Origin: a virus
IMG/VR virus record: IMGVR_UViG_3300036979_000173
Coordinates: 1 to 46,600 of that record
Direction: 5' to 3' (one strand)
Length of the DNA: 46,600 nucleotides
Shown: positions 36,997 through 45,532 of the stretch, piece by piece
Position numbering within the stretch: position 1 is the stretch's first letter
Layout of the letters: each line of letters opens with the position of its first letter
Notes under the pieces: model-generated
What the model saw: only the letters and a program-made list of their open reading frames with translations
The model's database searches: none
What the model was told of the DNA's origin: nothing
Made by a program: the position numbers and the translations under genes

Positions 36997-39900
36997 AATC
37001 AAGTTCTCCTTTGAATTTAGATGCCATAACGCTGATCTCGTCCACCATTGATTTCATTTGTGATTCCACACTCTTGAACTCAATATTCCTTCTTTCAAAC
37101 AATTTAGCAATATTAATCTCCCTCTCCCTAGCCGTTCTACGCTTCATCGCCTTGTTGTATGAATCAACGAACTCCTTCTGCTGGGAAATGCTATTATTAA
37201 TGGCTTTCTTTAGTCCAGTTTCTCCAAACTGAACAAATGCTCCATTGCCCTGCAAGGCATCATGCGTCTGCTCTTTTGTCCAAGAGTCGCCCATAATGTT
37301 TTTGATTCGCCTGTGAACCTCATCAGTAATCTTTGCTGGATCGGTGCTACCAGTCTTTTCTGCGAAAGCCCTTGCCAGTCCACGGACGGCAAGCCCAACG
37401 CTCATTGGGTCGTCCTGCTCTGCTTCCAAGATGGATGTGAATCGTTCCATTTCCTGCTTGGCTGTAGGTTGCTCTTCTGCAATCGAAACCCTACGAAGCC
37501 CCTTGGAATACTCAATGAACTCCATGAGAGCATTCATGGCATTTTGTTCCTTGCTTCCTTCAAGCATAGTAGCAAACTTCTCTGACTCCTTGATAACCTT
37601 TGCGCTCAAGTCAGACAGGTTCTTCTTCTCCACATCGGTCAATCTGCCATCGCCACCCATGCGCCTATTTTTAGCCATTGCCTTTGTCATCAAAGATTCA
37701 AGCGAATAGTCGGATTTAATGATGGTCTTAATGAAATTCAAAGCACGACCAGCCTCGCTATTCACACGAGATGAAAGCTCCGTCAATTGAATAAACTGCC
37801 TGTCAGCTTCGTCAAGCTCCCTAGAATACTTTTCAATCATCCGTGGGTCTGTTTCTTTGGCAAGCAATTCAGCAATGCCATCACGACGATTCATCGTCTC
37901 CAGAGTTTGATGGGCGAGAACGGCTTTGTCAGGATTGGACAGAACACGCATATCATAAGTGATGCTACGAGCCAAACGATCACCATAATCGGCATCATTA
38001 TCCAGCCTCCTCATTCCTTCCTCCCAATCTGAACCCCATGATGTAGAAGCCTCCTTCATTACTGGTGGCAATCCACGCTCCTCACGCAACTTGTCAATGT
38101 TGTCGTTGGTCATCTTAACGGATTCAGTCCTGCGCTTTGACGATGCAGTTTGAATCTCTTCTGGGGTTTTGCCAGTCCAGAAGTCTTCGTCTTTAATAGA
38201 CTCCTCCAATGACTTCTTATAATTGGCAGAATAAGACTGCATCTTCTCCGATTGCTCAAAGAGATTAAGCAACTGACGCTCTGTGTATTTTGGCTTTAGC
38301 CCCTTTTCGGTAGCTAGAAATTGTTTTTTCCATCCATCAAAATCCTTGGCTCCTTTGGCGTGGATCTTCGCTCCCTTGATGAGATCAGCATCACGATCCG
38401 CTTTGCCAAACTCAAATCCAGTAGCCCTTGCCGCACCAACAGAGACACCTGCCTCAACAGGGCCAGCATATTCATCCAGCGTCAAGCGGTTGCTATGCAT
38501 GGACAATCCAATCTGCTTGTCTTTGTCAATGCCAAGGTTGTCAGCTTGATTGCTTGCACGAGCGACCTGCTCTCCCTCCTGCCTAGTTACAAACTTGTTG
38601 GTGTTTGTTTTGTAGCCAAACTCCTTGCTTTCTCTCTGCTCTGGACTGCCATACTTTTTCTTGATGTCCGTCCAAGACATACCAGAACGCATAAGTGCGT
38701 GTTGGTGATTCGCACCATAAAACACCTCCATCTTCCCTGTCTCTGGGTTTTTGCGGCGATATGCGGCGGCTAGGACACGAGTGCCCTTTGGCTTGGCTGG
38801 CAATGGCTGTTCGACATTGACTGCCTTTGCCTTTGGAGTGCCCCGTTCTTTAGGGGTTGGTTTTGGTTCGGCTTTTTTGGCAACTTCTGCAACCCTAACT
38901 TTAGGTGCGCTGGATTCAATTTGAGAAATCCTTTCAGCAACCTTTTGTTTAATTCGACCAATTTCAGCTTTAGCTGACGGACTCTTACTAGATGCAAGTG
39001 CCTTTTGTTTTTGCTCTCCCCATGCACGAGCCTCTTCTATAGTGTTTGTTTCGGCTATGTTGTAGGGAATTTTCTTTGGCTCTTTGATTTCACTTGGTGT
39101 AGTTGGTTTTGCCTCTGTTGCGACTTCCTCTGTTTTCACTTCGGCTAGCGTAACTTCGGCTGGTGGTTGTTCTTTTACTGGAGGTTCTCCAGCGGCTTTT
39201 TGTCTTTGCTGTCCTTCAAGCGTCCTGCCTTCAGCTAGGTCAGATTGCAACCTATCAACATCAGCTTGAAGCTTTGTTCTCTTTTTCTGATTGGCTTTAG
39301 TATCTGGCTTTCCTTCCAATTCAGCAAGCTTGGCTTGCGCCTCATTCAGCCTGTCAGTAACAATCTCTTCCGTGGAGTAAATGGGCTTGCTTGGCTTTCT
39401 AACGCCAAAGCCCATAATCTCTCCAATCTGTTCAGCAGATGGGAAGGATTGCAAAAACGAGAGGTATTGAGTGTCGTTCTCTGACAACTGCTCACCAGCA
39501 TTAACTCTATCTTCAAGCGAGCGAAGGTCTGCCTCCGCTTTCTGCATGACTTGATTCTCTGTGAAAAATTGTTTGCGTTGCGCCTTTTCAGTCGCCTCTG
39601 CTTCAATGGTTGAGTCGGTGGGAGTACGGACTGCGGCGTCGGCAGTTTCAGGCCCGACATACTTCTTAATCTCCCTAGCTCCATGTGCGGCAAAAATGCC
39701 ACCCATTAATCCAGACTCAAGCAAGCTCTCCGTGGTAATAGGTGCTGGCCCTTCCTCTGCTCCTGTAACTGCTCCCAATGCAGATTCAACGCCATATCGG
39801 ATCGGCTCAAATGCCAGACCACCAGCAACTCCTGTGGCGGCTAGTTTAGCGGCTTCTTTCTTGCCTTGTTCTGCGGCAACCTGTCCAAACCCTCTTATTG

Positions 39901-40777
39901 AGGTGTATGCCATAGGAGCCATTGCCGCAAGCGACGCTCCCTGTGCTATCTCTGGATTCCTTGCCTTGGCTTCTTCAATTGCTTCATCAGCACCAACCAA
40001 GCTTTCAATCCAATTAAATGCTTTTTCAGCGGCCCAGTCTCCAGCTACAAATGCCGCCATTTCAATGGCAGGGATAGCCAACGCTCCAACTCCAGTAGCT
40101 CCAGCCGCCGCAGATATAGGAGCCACAGCCGCCGCCGCAACAGAGCCAGTTGCCTTCTTGGCAATCTGCTTTAGAAGGAACTTGCCAGTTTGCTTTGCGG
40201 CTATCTGACCAGCCTTGAGTGCGCCAGCAGTTTCAGCGGCACTAGCTCCAGCGGCAAGAGCCGCAGATGCAGGGTCTTCAATAGCCCTCTCAATAATGCC
40301 ACCTTGGGAGGGGGATGGAACCCCGCCCTCTTCCCCTACTTGCGTTTGGTTCCCCTCAAGGACTTGGCTTCGTAACCCTTGCCTCGCTTCTTGCCCGACT
40401 TGGATTCGTTGCCCTTCTGTTTCTTGGGTTTCCGCTTCACTAAAATCACCCCCTACTTCCCGACTGGAGTCGAATGTCCGCTGACGCTGTTCGGCCCCCG
40501 AAGGCTCTTGCAGTCGCATTTGGCTGGGCTGTACCCCTTCTTGAGTTCCAGTTTGCCCTTGTTCGTCGGCTTCTCGTTGTGCATTGCCTTCCAAGTATGT
40601 TTTCCCTTCATTGTTCTCACCTCCTTTGTTTGTTAAATGTTCAGATATTTCGTCTATTGAATATCCAGCTTGTTTAGCTCCATTGAAATCGAAAGAGGAA
40701 TATTGCGATGCAAGGTGCTGTTCAATCTCGTCATCGGAATACCCAGCTTGTCTTGCGGCATTAACATTAAATGGCAT
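36974..40777 (-). CDS. Giant internal/ejection protein, 1267 aa
   Basis: Residues 1-52 contain two copies of a F-D/N-x-x-A-A/K-x-A-G-Y-S-D/I-D-E-I-x-x-H-L repeat, which I associate with N-termini of large phage internal proteins. An Ala/Gly-rich hydrophobic stretch follows (about 165-265, SAALAAGASAAETAGALKAG, possible membrane insertion). The middle is disordered and basic (KPTPKERGTPKAKAVNVEQP), then a folded region (RVLAAAYRRKNPETGKMEVF, GYKTNTNKFVTRQEGEQVAR) and a long helical C-terminus. A protein ejected into the cell to start infection is likely; enzymatic activity cannot be shown. Confidence 0.75.
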   Translation of the reverse strand: MPFNVNAARQAGYSDDEIEQHLASQYSSFDFNGAKQAGYSIDEISEHLTNKGGENNEGKTYLEGNAQREADEQGQTGTQEGVQPSQMRLQEPSGAEQRQRTFDSSREVGGDFSEAETQETEGQRIQVGQEARQGLRSQVLEGNQTQVGEEGGVPSPSQGGIIERAIEDPASAALAAGASAAETAGALKAGQIAAKQTGKFLLKQIAKKATGSVAAAAVAPISAAAGATGVGALAIPAIEMAAFVAGDWAAEKAFNWIESLVGADEAIEEAKARNPEIAQGASLAAMAPMAYTSIRGFGQVAAEQGKKEAAKLAATGVAGGLAFEPIRYGVESALGAVTGAEEGPAPITTESLLESGLMGGIFAAHGAREIKKYVGPETADAAVRTPTDSTIEAEATEKAQRKQFFTENQVMQKAEADLRSLEDRVNAGEQLSENDTQYLSFLQSFPSAEQIGEIMGFGVRKPSKPIYSTEEIVTDRLNEAQAKLAELEGKPDTKANQKKRTKLQADVDRLQSDLAEGRTLEGQQRQKAAGEPPVKEQPPAEVTLAEVKTEEVATEAKPTTPSEIKEPKKIPYNIAETNTIEEARAWGEQKQKALASSKSPSAKAEIGRIKQKVAERISQIESSAPKVRVAEVAKKAEPKPTPKERGTPKAKAVNVEQPLPAKPKGTRVLAAAYRRKNPETGKMEVFYGANHQHALMRSGMSWTDIKKKYGSPEQRESKEFGYKTNTNKFVTRQEGEQVARASNQADNLGIDKDKQIGLSMHSNRLTLDEYAGPVEAGVSVGAARATGFEFGKADRDADLIKGAKIHAKGAKDFDGWKKQFLATEKGLKPKYTERQLLNLFEQSEKMQSYSANYKKSLEESIKDEDFWTGKTPEEIQTASSKRRTESVKMTNDNIDKLREERGLPPVMKEASTSWGSDWEEGMRRLDNDADYGDRLARSITYDMRVLSNPDKAVLAHQTLETMNRRDGIAELLAKETDPRMIEKYSRELDEADRQFIQLTELSSRVNSEAGRALNFIKTIIKSDYSLESLMTKAMAKNRRMGGDGRLTDVEKKNLSDLSAKVIKESEKFATMLEGSKEQNAMNALMEFIEYSKGLRRVSIAEEQPTAKQEMERFTSILEAEQDDPMSVGLAVRGLARAFAEKTGSTDPAKITDEVHRRIKNIMGDSWTKEQTHDALQGNGAFVQFGETGLKKAINNSISQQKEFVDSYNKAMKRRTAREREINIAKLFERRNIEFKSVESQMKSMVDEISVMASKFKGELDYELRSCE

Positions 40778-40779
40778 GA

Positions 40780-41769
40780 TTATTGGTCAAAAGAGGTAAT
40801 CGGCGGCCTTTCTTTTGTACCCACAGCCGAAGGTCTTGACAATGATTTCTTTTGAGGAATGGATTCAACCATCCTGTCAGAAATCTCCTGTTCAGCTTGC
40901 ATGATTGGCTCCAAGCGATTGATAATATCCCTGCGTTGCGACTCTGGAACTTTGATTTTAGGTCTTCCCTTCTTGTCCAAGAACACAGCCGTAACTGCCT
41001 TCGATTCATCGGTAGTAGCCCTGCCTGTGGCATCCAAAAGTTTTGCTGGATTCATCAATTGACGCTCATTAACGTCTGCAATTTCCTGCATAATTTGTTT
41101 GCGCTGTGATGATAGGAAACCAAGCTGTTGCCTTGCTTCAATAGTTCCCTTCGTCCTTTGCTGGGCTTGCTTTGCTTGATATTCAGGAGATTCCTCAAGC
41201 TGTGCTTGCTTTTGCCTTCCAGCGGAGGTGAACACTCCTTGCTCTCCATAGATGGAACCAGTAGGAGTTAAATCAAACTTCCCTTCCTTGGTTCTTGGGA
41301 GATCCATGACGCTTCCTTGATAGCCATATTTACCAGCTTCAGCCTGTAGCCATTGCATGGTATTGTTATGCTTTTCATTTTGCGACTTGAGCGTCTGGTT
41401 TACTTGCCTTCCATACTTGGAATTCAGAACATCCCTATATCCGCTCGTAAGCGATGACAGCTGATCGGCGTAATCTGGACGCTCGTAATCCAAGCTATCA
41501 ACGGCATTTTCAAACTCTGCGGCTTTGGTTTGAAGCTCCTCATCCTTTAATTGCTTTAGCTCTTCAAGCTCTTGCCTTCTATCTGCAAGTGCCTGCCTTC
41601 TTTCTGCTATATTAAATGCTCGCTGTGCCCTGTCCTCTTGAGCAATGTTAATTGCTTGATTGAGCGATTGATTTTGATAGGCAATTGATTGATTGACTAG
41701 TGACTCAAGATATGGAGATCCACCAGCGGTTCTAGTTGTAATCGTTTGCGCCGTGTCTTCAGTTGCCAT
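40780..41769 (-). CDS. Coiled-coil internal virion protein, 329 aa
   Basis: Residues 30-90 are helical and charged (IAERRQALADRRQELEELKQ), followed by a less regular middle with GKYGYQGSVMDLPRTKEGKF, and a second helix (SQRKQIMQEIADVNERQLMN). Its stop is next to the start of the giant ejection protein. It probably forms part of the same internal core; the sequence shows no enzyme motif. Confidence 0.65.
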   Translation of the reverse strand: MATEDTAQTITTRTAGGSPYLESLVNQSIAYQNQSLNQAINIAQEDRAQRAFNIAERRQALADRRQELEELKQLKDEELQTKAAEFENAVDSLDYERPDYADQLSSLTSGYRDVLNSKYGRQVNQTLKSQNEKHNNTMQWLQAEAGKYGYQGSVMDLPRTKEGKFDLTPTGSIYGEQGVFTSAGRQKQAQLEESPEYQAKQAQQRTKGTIEARQQLGFLSSQRKQIMQEIADVNERQLMNPAKLLDATGRATTDESKAVTAVFLDKKGRPKIKVPESQRRDIINRLEPIMQAEQEISDRMVESIPQKKSLSRPSAVGTKERPPITSFDQ

Positions 41770-41772
41770 AAA

Positions 41773-42807
41773 TTAGATTCCGTATTTTTTCTTGATTGCC
41801 TGAATGCCAGCCTTTTCAGCGGCATCCCATCTTTTGGCATCCCTTGGTGACATGGTTGCACCAGCATATGGATCGGTTAGGCTCCTAGCTGGCATTTCCT
41901 TTGCTCCCTCTGGCCTTGGTGGCGTAATAGTTCCAGCCGCTCCAGCCTCACTAGCCATAGATCCAGCAGATCCCTGACCAGACATTGCCAGTTGTTTGCG
42001 CCTCTCATATTCAGCAGATTGCTGTGAATTCTGACTGGCAAATGGGTTAAATGATGAACTGTATCCAGTTGATGCATATTGCTTCCCATCATTGGCTTGC
42101 TGGCCCTGTTGCCTTGGAGCCATAGATCCACCTTGAGATGCCTTCATTTCTGGGCTAATGCCAAATGACATTGTTTCTGCCTTTTGTGACCTGCCTTGCT
42201 CATCAGTTGGACTCATGGAAACAACTGTGTAGGGACGACCATAAACATCCCTCTTAACTTTTAAGTCAGAAGTTCCCACAACTGGGACTCCCTCACGATA
42301 CATTGACTGAATGCTGTCCCATGCATCCATTAAAGAATTGGAACTGCTTTCTGCTCTCTGCGCTGTGTTTTGTGCATTAGTAGCATCAAGGGGGCGAGTC
42401 GAGGTGACTGCTCCACTTGGCGCACCAGCAGGGGCAATATCTGATTTAATACCCATGTCAGGCATATCACCAAATCCAGCAGACAGGTATGGGGTGAACG
42501 GAGTTGAAAATGCTGACTGCGCTTGTTTCTCTCCAAAAGGAGTAAATGGCATTACGGATTCAGGCCCAGAAGGCTGGCTTGTAATGGCATTGGCAAATGG
42601 GTTATATGTAGCGGATGCCTGTGGCAAAGGGGCCGCAGAGGTTTTGCCCAATGCACCAACCTGCCCCTGCGTTCCAGCACCCCTAATCGGGTTGACTCTG
42701 GTAGGAGAAAAAAGATTGGAAGTAGAACTTGCTAGAAAATCACCAAATGCCGCATATGGAGTTTTTGGCAGATTAGCCAGTTCTTCTTTAGTAAATTGTT
42801 TAGCCAT
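41773..42807 (-). CDS. Hypothetical virion protein, low complexity, 344 aa
   Basis: Rich in Ser, Gln, Pro and Ala (TYNPFANAITSQPSGPESVM, SMAPRQQGQQANDGKQYAST) with short ordered segments (ESSSNSLMDAWDSIQSMYRE, RDVYGRPYTVVSMS) and a basic end (KWDAAEKAGIQAIKKKYGI-like). Intrinsic disorder of this kind is usual for phage internal or scaffold-associated proteins. It lies between two ejection-type genes. The function is inferred from context only. Confidence 0.6.
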   Translation of the reverse strand: MAKQFTKEELANLPKTPYAAFGDFLASSTSNLFSPTRVNPIRGAGTQGQVGALGKTSAAPLPQASATYNPFANAITSQPSGPESVMPFTPFGEKQAQSAFSTPFTPYLSAGFGDMPDMGIKSDIAPAGAPSGAVTSTRPLDATNAQNTAQRAESSSNSLMDAWDSIQSMYREGVPVVGTSDLKVKRDVYGRPYTVVSMSPTDEQGRSQKAETMSFGISPEMKASQGGSMAPRQQGQQANDGKQYASTGYSSSFNPFASQNSQQSAEYERRKQLAMSGQGSAGSMASEAGAAGTITPPRPEGAKEMPARSLTDPYAGATMSPRDAKRWDAAEKAGIQAIKKKYGI

Positions 42808-42808
42808 A

Positions 42809-43498
42809 TTAAATTAAGTTTTGAATTCCTGATGGTGAAAATGCTTTGGTCTGAATGTCAACCTGCTGTGCGCTTCCTTCCTCAAACGACGAACTTTCGT
42901 CATTAAGGCATTTATACGCAAGCTCCCAATAAACCTGCGCTCGCTCTAGCTCATTTGCGTTCTCGTAGTTATACGCCTGAACACCATAGCGCAAAGCATT
43001 GCGATTGGATGGGATAACAGCGTCCGAATCGTTCACCAGCACAACATATCCCCTGCGAACCAAGCAATACATAGTCCTGTTCTCTGGAATCCTTCCAACA
43101 ACCCTGTACCTCTGCGTATCAGCGGCAGACGGAGTAGGGCCAAGGCGAATGATCTGCGTATCTCCAGCATAAGTTGGAGGCAGGTATCCAAGACCTCCAT
43201 CATTGAACGGATACCAATCATCCATGATCTCCACAATCTCTCCGTTCTGATCGGAGTCAACTGCGATCACCTTCAAAACACTCTCCACTCCTGCAACTGT
43301 ATCAAAATAATAATTGCCATCAACGTCCTGACTAACGGAAAAGTTCCTTATAAACCTATTGCCCTTCCATTGACCAGAGGAAATAAACCTTTCAGTCACA
43401 AAGTTAATCGCACTAGCAACAACTGGGTCGGTAGATCCCTGTGAGGTTACAAAGGGATGCAACAAAGTTTTCGCTTGTGCAAAGGTAAGTGACGGCAT
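42809..43498 (-). CDS. Head-tail connector or neck candidate, 229 aa
   Basis: A soluble protein starting MPSLTFAQAKTLLHPFVTSQ, with AINFVTERFISSGQWKGNRF and a strand-rich middle (IIRLGPTPSAADTQRYRVVG, RTMYCLVRRGYVVLVNDSDA), and helices at the end (YNYENANELERAQVYWELAY). The helical start with a W-K-G turn and the place before the ejection genes resemble head-tail adaptor or tail-tube proteins of podoviruses, but no family is certain. Confidence 0.55.
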   Translation of the reverse strand: MPSLTFAQAKTLLHPFVTSQGSTDPVVASAINFVTERFISSGQWKGNRFIRNFSVSQDVDGNYYFDTVAGVESVLKVIAVDSDQNGEIVEIMDDWYPFNDGGLGYLPPTYAGDTQIIRLGPTPSAADTQRYRVVGRIPENRTMYCLVRRGYVVLVNDSDAVIPSNRNALRYGVQAYNYENANELERAQVYWELAYKCLNDESSSFEEGSAQQVDIQTKAFSPSGIQNLI

Positions 43499-43548
43499 GA
43501 TTACCCTATCACTAATAACAGAGGATCAAAGAGTCAAGGGGGATGTGA

Positions 43549-43812
43549 TTAAGCGCATTGAGGCTCGTCATCATCATCGTCTGCAATTACATCATTTAAC
43601 TCGCCTTCTGTGTAAGATTGCACCAATCCACGAATAGCAAACTTATTTCCCAGCTCAAAGCCATGATACGAAGTTCCATTCTCGCTAGAATTAGAACACA
43701 TCAGTACCGCAACCTCAAAATGCTCCCCAACCAATGCCCGAATATGATCCAAAGCGGCATCTGCCTGCTTTTTTTCATCATCATCATCCGACATTTCAAC
43801 GGAAATACTCAT
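43549..43812 (-). CDS. Acidic hypothetical protein, 87 aa
   Basis: Start 43812 (MSISVEMSDDDDEKKQADAA) is fixed by the ATGA overlap with the glycosyltransferase. A small folded core (LDHIRALVGEHFEVAVLMCS, YHGFELGNKFAIRGLVQS) lies between two acidic stretches; the tail is DDDDDEPQCA. No motif recognised. The pattern recalls acidic DNA-mimic or chaperone-like proteins, which is only a possibility. Confidence 0.65.
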   Translation of the reverse strand: MSISVEMSDDDDEKKQADAALDHIRALVGEHFEVAVLMCSNSSENGTSYHGFELGNKFAIRGLVQSYTEGELNDVIADDDDDEPQCA

Positions 43813-44486
43813 ACAAGCGAGTTGATTTCCTCTGCCACAGCGTCCAATCCTCCCCAACTCCAGAACTGACGCATATAGCTGGGCACTTCAGAGGGGTGCT
43901 TCCACTCAAATTCATCTGGATGGAAGCGATATAGCCATTGTCCGAAGGTATTGAACTCGCTAAACCTGTTCTCTGGCTGGCTGGCAATCCACTTGTCAAT
44001 GCTCATCCCATGCTGTCTCTCCATCCAAGCACGGAATGGAGCGTAAAGGTGGCGAGGGTAGATAATCGGCAATCGCCTCATATACTCGTATTCATCCCTC
44101 CACCCTAACGAGACTGCGGATATGTCCTTCCAAGGCGATTCTACGCCATCCTCACGCAAAATAATTGGCTTTCCGTTGCTGAAGAACATCGACGGCTCCA
44201 CATCCTGCGTCCAAACGCAATCGGAATCCACATGGAGGATGTAATCGGCGTTGCAATACTGATCCGCATTGAGCTTGGTAATCTGCTGGGCCAAATATCC
44301 ACCACAGGGGTCAACCACAAGGTGAACTTCCTCCCCAGCCATACGAGGCATCACCTCAAAATCTTGGTGGGGAATGGCAATGTGGATCTTTCCAAACCCC
44401 CTAGCCTTCTGATGACACGACTTCAGACAGTATTCCAGCCACTTAAAGTCATTCCTGTAGGATCGTATGAAAATGTCTGTTGTCAT
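43809..44486 (-). CDS. Glycosyltransferase, DUF6492-like, 225 aa
   Basis: MTTDIFIRSYRNDFKWLEYC, AIPHQDFEVMPRM and the DxD-type YILHVDSDCVW (residues 82-92) define a GT-A glycosyltransferase; the FIRSYxxDFxWLxYCLKS start and the late SEFNTFGQWLY motif are those of the DUF6492 group. The acceptor is unknown. It opens the long leftward structural operon, 450 bases downstream of a candidate promoter and next to the tRNA-like gene on the other strand. It is the second glycosyltransferase of the phage. Confidence 0.8.
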   Translation of the reverse strand: MTTDIFIRSYRNDFKWLEYCLKSCHQKARGFGKIHIAIPHQDFEVMPRMAGEEVHLVVDPCGGYLAQQITKLNADQYCNADYILHVDSDCVWTQDVEPSMFFSNGKPIILREDGVESPWKDISAVSLGWRDEYEYMRRLPIIYPRHLYAPFRAWMERQHGMSIDKWIASQPENRFSEFNTFGQWLYRFHPDEFEWKHPSEVPSYMRQFWSWGGLDAVAEEINSLV

Positions 44487-44588
44487 CTCACAGATACCTG
44501 CCCCATCTACTCATCCCTGTAAAGCCATTTGTCAGATTGCATGAAAATTTCTCTTGCAAGTTGTAAAGGAATACTTGATAACTCAATT

Positions 44589-44664
44589 GCAGTCCAATGT
44601 TCCAAGGTAGGCGAGCGAGACTCCAAATCTTGCTGGCTCCGTTCGATTCGGAGGGGCTGTGCCA
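44589..44664 (+). tRNA. tRNA-Trp-like gene (anticodon CCA)
   Basis: GCAGTCC (44589-44595) pairs with GGGCTGT (44654-44660) with two wobbles. The T arm is perfect: CTCCG, TTCGATT, CGGAG (44637-44653). The end reads G then encoded CCA (44661-44664). The anticodon arm is CGAGA, loop CTCCAAA, TCTTG, giving anticodon CCA with U33. The D arm GTTC...GAGC matches E. coli tRNA-Trp, with GG in its loop. Oddities: position 8 is A rather than T, three bases separate acceptor and D stem, and the D and anticodon stems share a base, so it may be divergent or decaying. It is on the plus strand, against all neighbouring genes. Confidence 0.65.
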
Positions 44665-44940
44665 ATTTTGAAAACTTCGGTGAAAACTTCGGGGGAATCT
44701 TCGGTGAACCCCTGCTTCGCAGAGTGGCCTTAAAACGTCACAAAGCGGACGCATAAATCGGAGGAGGCAATGAGGGGCGAAACTGGTCAGGAGGTGTCAT
44801 ACGCCGCTGATCGGGAGTAGTAGCGACCTGATCCTCCACCGACCTTTTTCTAATTTCGTCGAATTCGCTGGAATTAAAATGAAAACGAGCGTTTATTTGC
44901 CGATCTTGTTGCTGATCGCTTACAGAAGCTAAAGTTGCCT
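44665..44940. other. Intergenic region downstream of the tRNA-like gene
   Basis: No supported gene. Two CCGAAG-type direct repeats (ACTTCGGTGAAAACTTCGG near 44671) follow the tRNA. GGTC...GAGG (44789-44799) and CCTC...GACC (44833-44844) could pair ahead of TTTTT at 44845-44849, a weak candidate terminator for a rightward tRNA transcript. A 16-codon frame after GGAGGAGG (ATG 44770) is too short to support. Confidence 0.4.
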
Positions 44941-44980
44941 TTATCTGACAATATTGCCGATAATGTCAACTATAGTTGAC
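44941..44980 (-). promoter_or_regulatory. Candidate late promoter with perfect palindrome at the -35
   Basis: GTCAACTATAGTTGAC (44965-44980) is a perfect 16-base palindrome. On the minus strand TTGACA (44969-44964) overlaps it, and GATAAA follows after 18 bases (about 44945-44940). A repressor or activator on the palindrome would control the long leftward structural operon starting with the gene at 44486. The -10 match is only fair. Confidence 0.45.
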
Positions 44981-45052
44981 TCAAAACTTTACTTTTCCTT
45001 GACTCATCTCAACAAGTGCAGAGGTTTTGTATCATTATGGAGAGTTTGAGCA

Positions 45053-45094
45053 AGTTTAGGGAGTTTAGGGAGTTTAGGGAGTTTAGGGAGTTTA
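45053..45094. repeat. Tandem 9-bp repeat AGTTTAGGG
   Basis: AGTTTAGGG occurs at 45053, 45062, 45071 and 45080 and a partial copy at 45089-45094; a degenerate relative GAGTTTGAGC lies just upstream. About 4.7 copies, too regular for chance. Possible protein-binding array or slippage. Confidence 0.9.
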
Positions 45095-45243
45095 TCACTA
45101 GGTATTGTAAGAAAAACTGCCCACTATTTCCATCAAAAGTTATTATTCAAAAGTGGCGCAAGTCACTTACTACCAACGAGTAGTTCGCAATCAATAGTAT
45201 TCACTGGTTCACATTTAATAAGAACTAGGTCTATCCCTCTGAA

Positions 45244-45271
45244 AAGGACACTTCAGGCGGATTCTGTCCTT
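45244..45271. promoter_or_regulatory. Inverted repeat AAGGACA...TGTCCTT
   Basis: A perfect 7-bp inverted repeat with a 14-base loop (45251-45264) in a non-coding stretch. No T run follows, so it is not a typical terminator. A possible operator or structured RNA element. Confidence 0.4.
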
Positions 45272-45411
45272 CTGGGAATGACAGGAGTATTTGCGGAGAT
45301 TAACCCGATTGTTCACCGCATTATACCCGATTAGTAACAAAACGACCCATATTTCAAATACAGACCACTTTCGGGTATAACAGAATCCATATGTCAAGTT
45401 TGTAGGTTATA

Positions 45412-45500
45412 ATCGACATATCACACCACATATGTACGAAATATGCTGTTTTATCGACATATCTGACGACATATGTACGGAATATGCCGTTTTATCGACT
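45412..45500. repeat. 41-bp tandem repeats with ACATATGT palindromes
   Basis: Two nearly identical units (45412-45452, 45453-45493) and a third start (45494-45500) share ATCGACATAT, then CACATATGTACG or CGACATATGTACG, then AATATGC and CGTTTT or TGTTTT. Each unit contains the palindrome ACATATGT; a further CATATG lies just upstream (45389). AT-rich iterons like these are common at phage replication origins or regulator sites. Confidence 0.85.
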
Positions 45501-45511
45501 TAACAGGCGAA

Positions 45512-45532
45512 CTGTTGCACTTTTTGCAACAG
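45512..45532. promoter_or_regulatory. Perfect hairpin CTGTTGCA...TGCAACAG
   Basis: Eight-bp arms with a 5-base loop (CTTTT) directly after the 41-bp repeats. No T run follows in either direction, so an operator or origin element is likelier than a terminator. With the repeats it makes 45380-45540 the most structured non-coding part of the genome. Confidence 0.6.

Noticed and set aside
39561-40208. An Ala/Ser/Pro-rich plus-strand frame inside the giant ejection gene
   Set aside because: It is antisense to the Ala-rich region of that gene and lacks a leader of the kind used in this phage.
44507-44665. A minus-strand frame ending LAREIFMQSDKWLYRDE
   Set aside because: It has no ATG, GTG or good leader; the first half is simply the reverse strand of the tRNA-like gene. 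Only the last 25 residues look protein-like.
44770-44820. A 16-codon frame preceded by GGAGGAGG
   Set aside because: Too short and too close to the purine run to support; no relative or coupling is visible.
45215-45397. A 60-residue minus-strand frame with a hydrophobic stretch
   Set aside because: It lies in the repeat-rich control region, has no leader or coupled neighbour and an irregular Cys/Arg composition.
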